Shown: positions 22,037 to 31,300 of the stretch, piece after piece
Layout: every line of letters starts with the position of its first letter
How positions within the stretch are numbered: position 1 is the stretch's first letter
NCBI RefSeq assembly: GCF_000219625.1
Contig: NC_018209.1
Span: 496,001 to 560,000 of the forward strand
Direction of reading: 5' to 3'
From: Zymoseptoria tritici IPO323
Lineage: Eukaryota > Ascomycota > Dothideomycetes > Mycosphaerellales > Mycosphaerellaceae
Length of the DNA stretch: 64,000 bases
Made by a program: the position numbers and the translations under genes
Notes under the pieces: model-generated
The model's input: the letters and a program-made list of their open reading frames with translations, nothing else
Told to the model about the DNA's origin: nothing
Databases searched by the model: none

Positions 22037-25000
22037 ATGGCTCCCAAGAACCAGCACGGCAGAAATGCCAACAAGCCCTCGCAGCAGCAGCCGCAGCAGC
22101 AAGGCAAGCAGTCCGAGAAGAACCGCGCTCCTCCTGCGGCGAAGTCGACGGCGACACCAGCACCGACTCAAAGCGGCGCAACAGTTGTCGGTCCGAGCAA
22201 AGCTGCAGGTAATGTAGACGAACTGTCTGCGAAGCTTGGTGACATCACCACGGGACAGCAGACTACTGCTGGTGCTGCCGCTGCTGCTCCGAAATCGCTC
22301 GCTGCCCCTGCCCCTGCCCCTGCTCCGATAACCGCTTCTGGAGATATGCCGAACATATTTGGCGGCATGCCGGACTCGTGGGAATCTGACGACGACGAGG
22401 ACCTGACTGGTCCGGCCTTCACGAAAGCGGAAGTTGGGCTCACCGACGGAGAGAACGGTGGTAAGTTCGTGTCCAGAGAGATCATCGACAAGCTCCAGAA
22501 TGGCGAAATCGTTCTCAAGGAACTGCCTAGGGACATGATGCTGCCAGCGAGTGAAAACTGGCTCTACCCATCCGATGCTACACAGGTTTACAACGTGTAC
22601 CGCGGTAGTGATGCTCCACGCGCGGAGAACATGGTCATCTATGATGCCGAGGGAAACAAGAAAGGCTCGCTCACCAAATCCAGCAAAGTCTTTCTGTCTT
22701 TCAATGACCACAAGGTCGGAATCGGAGCCCTCACTGGCAAGCCGGGACTCTTAGTGAAGCTTCAGTGGATTCTGCACAGCCAAGTACCAGGCTTCTTGCT
22801 CACCATTGAGCGGGGCAACGACCGTGGAACTGTTCAGGTTAGAGTTCACGTCAACAGTATGACGCGCGCTGAGGGTACGTTCGGTAGAGATGTCGGTTTC
22901 TCGATGCAATCCAGCGCCGAGAAGGGAGGACTGAAGGACCTTGCTCGCACAGGACTCGTTCTCGGCGACAAAGTCGAGGAAGGACTATGGGAGACACGTT
23001 GCAAGCTTCTCAAGAGCATGCACGAGCAAGCCACTGGGCCTCCACCATCTCGACCCCAGTTCGTCGGTATCAGTGAGAAGGAGCTGGCGGACATGAAAGC
23101 GAATTCGACTGATCTCAAATTCCTTGACGATTCTACGGGTCTTACTCATGGAGACTGGGCTTTGATCGCGCTTTTCGACACTGCAGACTTCAGTATGTTT
23201 CGATTCCTGCACACAGATGACGGTGCTCAACATGCGTATGGTACATTGAAGTACTGGCTGTGCGGTGCTATTCAAGACGTAGCGAGAAATGGAAACTTTC
23301 CTCACTACCGTAGACAGGCGGCCAAGCTTAGCCAGGATGTCAACAGTCGGGCATTCCGTCTACGAGAGACTGTCCCTCCGCGGCACATGGTCACCAAGTG
23401 GCGCATCACTTACGAAGCGGACGAAGCAGGCCGTCAGCGACCCGTCTCTGCGAGAGCTGAGCAGTGGACTTCTTTCGCGAAGCTCACGTTCTACCCGGAC
23501 AGCGAGTCGAAGGCTCTCGCACTCCGTATTGGAACCGAGCGCAACCGCGATTTCGGTGTGGCTATCATTCAGGACCTCCTGGATACCAAGATGGGCTCCC
23601 TACAAGCGCACATCACGCCGCTCCCTGACGACCCAAACCTCTACTGGATCGAAATCGCCGTCGAAGGCGGAGAAGGCTCGCTGTTCGGATCTGATCACCG
23701 CCTGAAGCCTGCAGTCAGCAGTCGGGTCGAGATCGTCGTTGCGGACGGAGACAACCGGGGTACTAAGTTCAACGGTACCGTTCAGGACGACCTGTTTGGC
23801 AGGAGGCCAGAGATCGCGTGCATCGCTCGTGTCGTTGGTAACAAGCGGCTCGACGAGGGAACCTTCCCAGTCAGCGTCGACATGAAGGACGACGGAACTC
23901 CTTGCGATCGTCAGAACGCAGCTCTCATCGAGCTGAGTCGCCGAGTCGAGCGGACCAAAGGTGTGGACATTGCAAACTTGGTGCTCCGTGCTAAGCCAAC
24001 CATCTTGGAACCAGAGGCTCTAGCGGAAGAGCTCTCCAGTGCGCCTTGGGCAAATGGAGATGCCATCTTGGAGAAGGTCATCAGCTCTTGGGCTCTCAAC
24101 CCAAAGCAGGCAGAGGCGGCTACACTGTCGACGAAGACACAGTCCGGCACTGTGTTGATACACGGCCCTCCCGGAACTGGAAAGTCTCGTGCTCTTGCTG
24201 CGATCGGTAACCTCCATGCGAAGCTCGGCCATTGTACTGGCATTGCTAAGCGACAGGTACTGTTTACCGCCCCGAGTAATTACGCAGTTGATCAACTCTT
24301 GTCGAAAATGGTCCAGAAACTCGACCTCAAGAAGGAGCGCATTCGAGTGTGCAGATTCACCGGCGATAAACCGCCAAAGGCTCCTCGTTCGACACCGCTG
24401 GCCGAACAGCAGGCGTCGGAGACTGCTCGGACAGATGAGTTCGTCGGTGAGGGTACTACTGACACGCTCTGGGAGCTCTGCGCGCGCATGGCAGAGAATA
24501 AGAAGGCTACGGCGCTCAGCGCGCAGTATTCGTTCTTTGTGCAGCGGAAGCAGTTCATCTACGACATATCTAGAGATACTGGTCATGAGTTCCAGCAAGA
24601 AGCCCTGTACTTCCGCACTCAGAAGAGGGATCTTGCGGAAGCCCTGAAGAAGGGCGACAAGGCGAGAGCTGATGAGTGTCGCAAGGAGATCACGATCAAC
24701 GAGCCTCTCTGGACGAAGCGCTACTTCGACGAAGTCGACTTCGTGTTTGTCACTAACAGTAGTGCAGCCCATGAGACTCTCATGGATTATCTCAAGCCTT
24801 CTGTGCTCATCAGCGACGAATCTGCTCTGGCGTCCGTGGCCGATATCGCAACGCCTCTCGCGGCCTTCCTAGAGTGGATCAAGCTCGTAGTCCTTGCAGG
24901 CGACCACAAGCAGATCGGTCCTCGCAACTTCTCCGCAGGTGCCAATGAGCTCTCGATCGACATGTCTCAATCGCTGTTCTCCCAGTTGGTTGAGAACAAG

Positions 25001-26140
25001 GGAGGTGAGGACCATGTCATGCTGACAGAGCAGTACCGCATGAAAGAAGCATTCTCGGAAATGGTGAACGAGATCTTCTACAACGGCAATCTGACGAACC
25101 ACGAGTCTCTTGCAACAACGAGCGCGCTTGAGGTCACTCTCAAAGACTTCTTCGGCCATCTCAGCCCGTTCTGGAATGGACGCCTCCGTCTTGCCGTCGA
25201 TGTCTCTGGCCCTGGGGTCAGTTCTGTCGCCACAGGATCGGCCAAGTCGACGAAGAACGAGGCTGAAGCAGCGGATCTCGTCGCTCTAGTGCATGCGTTG
25301 GTCAACTTCACGCCGAGCTCGACTGGAGGTCGCAAGATCAAGCGGGAGGACTTCCTCATCATCACGCCTTACGCAAGCCAGGTCACCGAGATTCAGCGTC
25401 AGTTGATCGCTCGGAACTTGACTGGTACCATCGAGGGCGATGCCATCGAGTGCCAGATCATGACTTCAGCAAGCGTGCAAGGCTTGGAGCACAAGATCGT
25501 GTTGCTCTCCAGCGTGAAGAATGAGCCTGGCAAGCCCATGAACATTGGTTTCACGAAAGATTCGAAGCAGCTTTGTGTCAACTTCTCGCGAGTAGAGGAG
25601 TGCATGGTGACGTTCAGCAACATCGCTGCTCATGCTGTCTCCCAGATCCGTGGAGCTCCGCAGATGACGCAGACGAAGACTGGCAAGATGTCGGCGTTCG
25701 CCAAGATCGTGGGCAGCTACCGCGACAAGAAGGACATCATCTCGAATGGTCATTTCAAGGCGCTGATCGGTCGTACAGAAGTTCGCGCTGCAGATGATAT
25801 CGAGATCATCTTCAAGCAAGTCCAGGAAGCGGAGACTGCGAAAGCCGACCGTGCCATCATGGAAGTCGATCAGGAAGGCAGACGTACTGACCGTAGAGGC
25901 CCTCGCGAGACAGGAGTACGTCCTCCGGGACTCGGACGCGATGCGCCAAAGGCCCGCCCGAACATGGTCTCCGCGTACCAGCAAGAGCAGTCTGCCTCGG
26001 AACAGCCAGGAGCCAAGCGGAAGCGTCCGGCAGTGGTTGGTGGCGACACCGAGCGATTGGCCACTCCGCGGCTCGACGAGGATTCTGCGATGGAGGAAGA
26101 CAACGTGGAGCCAGACGTCGAGATGGACGGAGCCTCTTGA
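22037..26140 (+). CDS. SF1 (UPF1-like) helicase, large intronless gene
   Basis: One frame of 1367 residues. After a Gln/Ala/Pro-rich start and an acidic segment, about 600 residues of unrecognised globular sequence precede an SF1 helicase core. Motifs: Walker A GPPGTGKS (710-717); motif Ia TAPSNYAVDQ; motif II SDES with Asp927-Glu928 (most UPF1-like enzymes have DEAG/DEAA or DEAS); GDHKQIGP (955-962); EQYRM (998-1002); ITPYASQ; and motif VI VNFSRVEECMV with Arg1185. The order and GDxxQ plus EQYRM mark the UPF1/Sen1/Dna2-type AAA_11-AAA_12 group, which unwinds RNA, DNA or hybrids 5' to 3'. There is no CH zinc domain, so it is not Upf1 itself. The C-terminal 150 residues are charged and disordered. 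It shares its leader with the gene at 28315. Confidence 0.85.
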   Translation: MAPKNQHGRNANKPSQQQPQQQGKQSEKNRAPPAAKSTATPAPTQSGATVVGPSKAAGNVDELSAKLGDITTGQQTTAGAAAAAPKSLAAPAPAPAPITASGDMPNIFGGMPDSWESDDDEDLTGPAFTKAEVGLTDGENGGKFVSREIIDKLQNGEIVLKELPRDMMLPASENWLYPSDATQVYNVYRGSDAPRAENMVIYDAEGNKKGSLTKSSKVFLSFNDHKVGIGALTGKPGLLVKLQWILHSQVPGFLLTIERGNDRGTVQVRVHVNSMTRAEGTFGRDVGFSMQSSAEKGGLKDLARTGLVLGDKVEEGLWETRCKLLKSMHEQATGPPPSRPQFVGISEKELADMKANSTDLKFLDDSTGLTHGDWALIALFDTADFSMFRFLHTDDGAQHAYGTLKYWLCGAIQDVARNGNFPHYRRQAAKLSQDVNSRAFRLRETVPPRHMVTKWRITYEADEAGRQRPVSARAEQWTSFAKLTFYPDSESKALALRIGTERNRDFGVAIIQDLLDTKMGSLQAHITPLPDDPNLYWIEIAVEGGEGSLFGSDHRLKPAVSSRVEIVVADGDNRGTKFNGTVQDDLFGRRPEIACIARVVGNKRLDEGTFPVSVDMKDDGTPCDRQNAALIELSRRVERTKGVDIANLVLRAKPTILEPEALAEELSSAPWANGDAILEKVISSWALNPKQAEAATLSTKTQSGTVLIHGPPGTGKSRALAAIGNLHAKLGHCTGIAKRQVLFTAPSNYAVDQLLSKMVQKLDLKKERIRVCRFTGDKPPKAPRSTPLAEQQASETARTDEFVGEGTTDTLWELCARMAENKKATALSAQYSFFVQRKQFIYDISRDTGHEFQQEALYFRTQKRDLAEALKKGDKARADECRKEITINEPLWTKRYFDEVDFVFVTNSSAAHETLMDYLKPSVLISDESALASVADIATPLAAFLEWIKLVVLAGDHKQIGPRNFSAGANELSIDMSQSLFSQLVENKGGEDHVMLTEQYRMKEAFSEMVNEIFYNGNLTNHESLATTSALEVTLKDFFGHLSPFWNGRLRLAVDVSGPGVSSVATGSAKSTKNEAEAADLVALVHALVNFTPSSTGGRKIKREDFLIITPYASQVTEIQRQLIARNLTGTIEGDAIECQIMTSASVQGLEHKIVLLSSVKNEPGKPMNIGFTKDSKQLCVNFSRVEECMVTFSNIAAHAVSQIRGAPQMTQTKTGKMSAFAKIVGSYRDKKDIISNGHFKALIGRTEVRAADDIEIIFKQVQEAETAKADRAIMEVDQEGRRTDRRGPRETGVRPPGLGRDAPKARPNMVSAYQQEQSASEQPGAKRKRPAVVGGDTERLATPRLDEDSAMEEDNVEPDVEMDGAS

Positions 26141-28269
26141 TCTGGTTCCATCGCCGCTCTTCCTTCCTGATAAGTGAGAGCACAACCTAACGGGGTGTTT
26201 GTCGGTATCGCCCTAAAAACCGTCGGCGTTTTGGGGAGTCAGCCTGAAGAACCCCAAAAACAAGAGGAGGAGGATGGACAGATCTATGGGAATTTTGGAA
26301 GCGTTTGCCGGGAGTGAGCTTGAAGGAAACCCGAAGAAAAGCAGAAATGGATGAGGACAAGACTGCGGAGGACATGAAATGAAGAGAAGAAAAATCAAGC
26401 CAAGAAGAATGGCACAACAAAACAAAACAAAATTCAAAGAACGAGCATGCTGCAGGGAAAGCTGGCGGACGATGTGTCGACATGGCGAGATTGAGATTGA
26501 GATTGGCCATGGAGGGCGAGATTGAGAGTACGAACGCGGGTGAGGTTGAGAGAGGGATTGAGATTGAGATCAAGATTGAGACGGAGACAAAGGACAAGCA
26601 TTGAGAGTGCGAAGAGTGAAGATCGAGATGGGAGTTGGAGCTGAGGTGCAAGATTCAGATAAGGATGGGCCAGCAATTGCGGTCGATGGAGCAGGAACGA
26701 CGAGATGGGAGGTGGAGATGCAGATGAGAGTGGAGTTCATATGAGAACGAGCAACTGAGGTCAGGTCCAGGGAGGAGATCGTACGAGGAGGAATGGCAGC
26801 GAGCGACGAAAGGCAGGAGTACGAGCAAAACATCGACACAACACACATACCCACACATCCACACACCCACACGAGCGGCAGCGCAACAGGAGCAACACAC
26901 AACAACCATACCTACCCGCACAACAAGAGCCGCGACACGAACAACGACACACGACGCTGGCGAGCAGACCGTCGTACACATCGACTGCTGCATTCTCAAT
27001 GCGTTGCAGCCGCGACAGACTGGAGGGAGGCAGGCATCCAGATCCACCACAACCATCCAGGCCGTCAACAAGCTCCACCCAATGCCATGTCCAATGCGAA
27101 TGCAAATAAGGAGGTGGCCGCCCAGAGCTCTTCATACGACGACATCTGCGCACCGAAAAATTGCCAGCCCACCAACAGCACAAGGATCGGCCATTGACTG
27201 CGCCCACAAACAACCAACAGTGAATGCCTCCGCCGCCTTCAACCGGCGACAATGCGAATACTGTCAACCGTGTCCCAATGAGCGACCATCAAACAGCCTC
27301 AAGCACAAAGCACGACAGCACTTCACCAAGGCAGAGCAGCTACAACCTCCCGCGATGGCCGAGCGGCCAAGTGAGGTCCACCACAGCACGAGCTCGAGCA
27401 ATACCATCAACGCGTCAATCAACACCCATCCACGGGCCACCGCGTCCAAGCAAAGCTCTCAGCATGCCACTCCCTCGGCCAGCGATGGAGGTCCTCCAAA
27501 ACAACAAGTCATTCTTGCTCTTGAGCAACAAAAGCGACGCATCGATCTCCGCAAGCAACAGCCAGCTCTTCCGGACCCTGAAAACTACCTTCGCCGTCCG
27601 GACAGCATCCCAAAAACCCAGCTCGGTTAGCGCGCCGCACAGTCCAGCTTCACACGTGACACAGCGCTCTTGCGAAGGACCGACGGCAATATCTCACCAA
27701 CAACGCCTCGGATCAAGAAACAGAATTGACAGCTCTCATCGCTGTCGCATGCTCTCCTGCCTCGAGTTTGAACCACGGAAAAAGAAAATGTTGAGCATAG
27801 TCGCCCACCGTCTCGGATGCCAAGCGGGACGATCGAGCAGGGGTCTCAGGCCGCGACATTGACATGTCGGGTTTCAAAGGATAAGACCAGTTGCGGGAAA
27901 ATTGATAGCAGAACGGGTGATGGGAATGGAGTCGATGTAAATAGAGCTTACGATCAATCGCAGTCACCTCTACCAATCTTCCCATACATGTCAGGTGCCA
28001 TAGTCGGGTGAGCGTCGGATATGGACCACTTCACTGACAGCAGCATTCGGCGACCCGCGTCGCTCTTTCCTCCCTGCCAGGTGAGATGCGGTCCCCCCTC
28101 ACCTTTGCATCTCTGTTTCTCGCTCCTCCTGCTCTTCTCCTCTTCTCTCTTCAGCACCGTCCATATCAATGCCACTGGCATCGTTGTTGAAACACACAGC
28201 TGGACGTGCCCTTGTGGAAAGAGCGAGTCGGCATCATCTTGATACCAACTTCACCTCTGTCTACGCCTT
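26141..28269. other. Purine-rich then C/A-rich non-coding stretch
   Basis: From about 26240 to 26790 the plus strand is dominated by G and A, with GAGATT-type short repeats. From about 26800 to 27650 it switches to C/A-rich. Several frames are open at once because of this bias (for example 26793-27197 and 27224-27862), but their products are low-complexity (His, Thr, Asn, Pro, Ser), so I do not call genes. A hairpin (TTTTGGGG at 26229-26236, CCCCAAAA at 26252-26259) lies 90 bp after the helicase stop. Confidence 0.6.
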
Positions 28270-28299
28270 CGAGGCGGTACCGTTTAGGTGCTCCTCTAT
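28270..28299 (+). promoter_or_regulatory. Single copy of the 30-nt leader element
   Basis: Identical over 30 nt to three of the copies in front of the helicase gene. It is followed by a C/T-only spacer and then CACCATG; the start codon at 28315 lies 15 nt after the element. Same orientation and nearly same distance to the ATG as at 22037 point to a shared promoter or leader function. Confidence 0.85.
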
Positions 28300-28314
28300 C
28301 TCCTCTTCTCCACC

Positions 28315-31300
28315 ATGAGCTTGCCTCACATCTTCTCGCCTTCGAGCGGCAGGGCTTCCAGCCAAGCCAACGGCAGCGGACATGGTTCTGCACCAATAGG
28401 TTCCCGGTCGGGAGTCCAAAATGCAGCGACAGCAGCACTCCGGCGTCCACTTGCACCGACGCAGCCACGAGCGAGCGGCACGGCTGCAGATGTTCCACCG
28501 TATGTGGAAGAAGCATGCCCGGCACCTACTGGCCCTGTCTCTCGTGAGTCCATGTCACGTCATGATACAACACCGCGCGGGTTGATGTCCACTGGCAAGC
28601 GTCCACGTTCAGTTGTCTTCAATTCGCCCGTTCAACCAAAGAAGGTAAAGTCCGCCCGTGTGGCTGATCGGTTTTCTTTGATTTTTGACCGACCGCCTCC
28701 CCCGATGACGAGCTTTCACCAGGGTGTGGTGGCAACTGACACGCCTTTAGTCTCGATTCTCAAGACGGTCCATCATGGTGCAGGTCATGGACCATCGCTG
28801 GGTGACCTGATCGCACAGTACAAGCAGGACGGCGGCAAGCAGCTCCGGGATGCTAGAGCTCTGATGCCTCAATCGCTTCACGCGATCGCAAATCCGCGAA
28901 AGCAGTCCTCGAGGATGGCGGGTAACATGTCCTCGCAGAGGGTGGCACAAGCACCCGTATCTGCAACTCCCGCGGAGACGCCTTGCAAGGCTCCGAAGCT
29001 GAACGAGTCAACAACGAATATCTTGGCGGGTACCGGTTCCTTGACCCCAATTATTCAGCGATCTGCTGCGTCCGAACAAGTCAAAAGCGACAATGCCCCT
29101 CGCGTGACCACGCAGCATTTCCAGGCGAGAAAGCCAATGACTGCACCCGGACAGAGCGTTCCACCCATGCACTCACCAGCTGAGGCTCATCGACCTGTCG
29201 ACGCCGTTTCCAGATCCAATGAAGCCGGCCAGCTAACCGAAAAGCAGAAAGCAGCGGTGGCTAGTTTCTTTGCCAGACGCCCGGGCCAGGTCACCGAACA
29301 GCAAAAGACGACAGTGGATAATTGCTTGGCTAGGCGGGCAGCTGCAGCCGCACCAGAAGCGGAGGATGATTACCTCCATGTTGATACAACTCCGGTAAAG
29401 ATTGATCAGGCAAAGCCACGTCAGAAGGACGACGCATCGACGCCCAAGGGTCGAAACGATCGACCCGCAGCTGAGGCGAACCTGACTGCAACGACGCAGC
29501 AGCGCACAGTCTACCAGTCTGGTAAAGCGATGCAGCCTTTGCAGCCAGCGAGACCGACAATGCCCACGATCTCGCAGCCGGCGGGGCCGATCATGCCGGC
29601 AGGTTTCCAATCCTCTCGACCGACAAAGCCAAGTCCGTTGAGACCAACGAGGCCCGCAATGCCGACAATCTCGCAGCCAGCGACACCGAGAACGCCAATG
29701 TATCTCCAATCGTCGAGCCCGGTAGTGCCGGTAAGCGCAGAACGTCTTCCGTTGAAGTGGTCTTTGAAAGCAACCGACGTTCCCTTTGGATCCGCCAAGA
29801 TCTACTGTGTTAAGCACGGTCACCACCCCGGCTTCTACTTCGACATGTCCACGGCGTGGGCTCAAATGAAGAACTTTGAAGGCACTCAATTCGACGAGTT
29901 TCCTCAAGAGGATGACGTGAAGCTTACTTCAGGTAACCTCGAATGGGCTGTTCAAGAAGCCGTGGTTTACATGAACATGTGGGGCAGTACTTGTTCTCCC
30001 CACTGCAGCTGCAAGGCTTCCAATCGAGGCGTGCCGTCAACGCCAGTCATGCGTGAGCCAGCACCACCTGTGCCAGCCAAGCACAATGCAGCGAACATGA
30101 TGCCTGCCCCACCGGTAAGGAGTCATGCTGCACCACTGACAATGCGTGAGCCACAGGCACCTATAACTACCGGACGCAATGCGGCGAACGTGATGCCCGC
30201 ACCACCGATAAGGAGTTATGCCTTGGAAGCGAAAGCTTTTGTGTCGCCTCTTCAACAGACGCCACAAGCTCCATCGAGAGCTCCTTCGACAACGTCTTCA
30301 CGCCATGTTGATCGGACGCCGGAGCAGAACATGCCACGATCGGAGTCTCCGCAAGGAGCGTACATGACTGACGCCTCAGACTTGTTCGTGACACCTGTCC
30401 GAGCCACGCCGCAGAAGGTTGTTGCAAGTGTGACACCGACTGCGAGCTCACCGGCGCCGACTGAAGACTCTCTTGGGAGTGGTCCGCGCAGATGGTCCCT
30501 TCGATTAGCAGATATCCCTACAGTGTCCAAGAAAATCCATGTTCTCTATCGCGGCGCTCAGCCAGGGTTCTATTACAACCAAACAGAGGTCAACATGCAA
30601 AAGAAAGGATTCCGTGGGTTTGTACTCAAGGTCTTTCCGGAAGGCAAAGGATCGGCGACTTGGCTTAGCCAGCACAACCGCGCTCAGGCCGTTCGCGACG
30701 CGGTGGCTTTCATGAATCACGACAACGTTTCCTGCACTTACGACTGCAGAGGCAAGTGTAGAGTAAGAGCATCTGGATCTGGTGCACTGCCAGAAATCGA
30801 GCCCAAGGTTGAGCAGGATATCATGGTCCATGAAGAGAGTTTTGCCGAACAGAGCGTGCAGGGTAGTGTCTCCGAACGGCATGACATACCACGCCATCCA
30901 TCGAATGGCGGTGAGTCCAAGAGCGTTTCAGCTGTAGAGTCGAATACCGGACACCAGGTGAAGAAGGCTACCATGCCGAGCGTTCAGGGAAGCGCCTCTG
31001 ACGCCAGCCAGAAGCCACCGAGCCAGCAGTCAAACGACGCTGACGACGCGGTCGCTCTAGTTGAAAAGAATGGTAAGTTGTCGTATTACAACAATCTCGA
31101 ATTCAATCGGAAACATGCAAACGTCCGCCGAGAAGCGACTGCTCGCCGGCAGCAAGAACTTCAGACCGTTGCAAGAGATGGCAACGATGAGTTTGCTGCA
31201 CCTCTGCTGCAGGTGATGGAGCGGTTTGAGCAGCATGACGAAGGTCAAAGGGCCGTTCTAGGTGACGAGTGGTACAGCAAGACCGGTACTTATGCGCTTC

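Noticed and set aside
26793..27862. Overlapping frames of 134, 208 and 212 codons in two phases
   Set aside because: They overlap in different phases over C/A-rich low-complexity DNA, and the products are His/Thr/Ser/Pro/Asn-biased. Base composition is a sufficient explanation.
28288..28314. Upstream GTG extension of the protease-fusion frame
   Set aside because: It would begin inside the 30-nt leader element with a non-ATG codon. The ATG at 28315 has a good context and matches the layout of the helicase gene.
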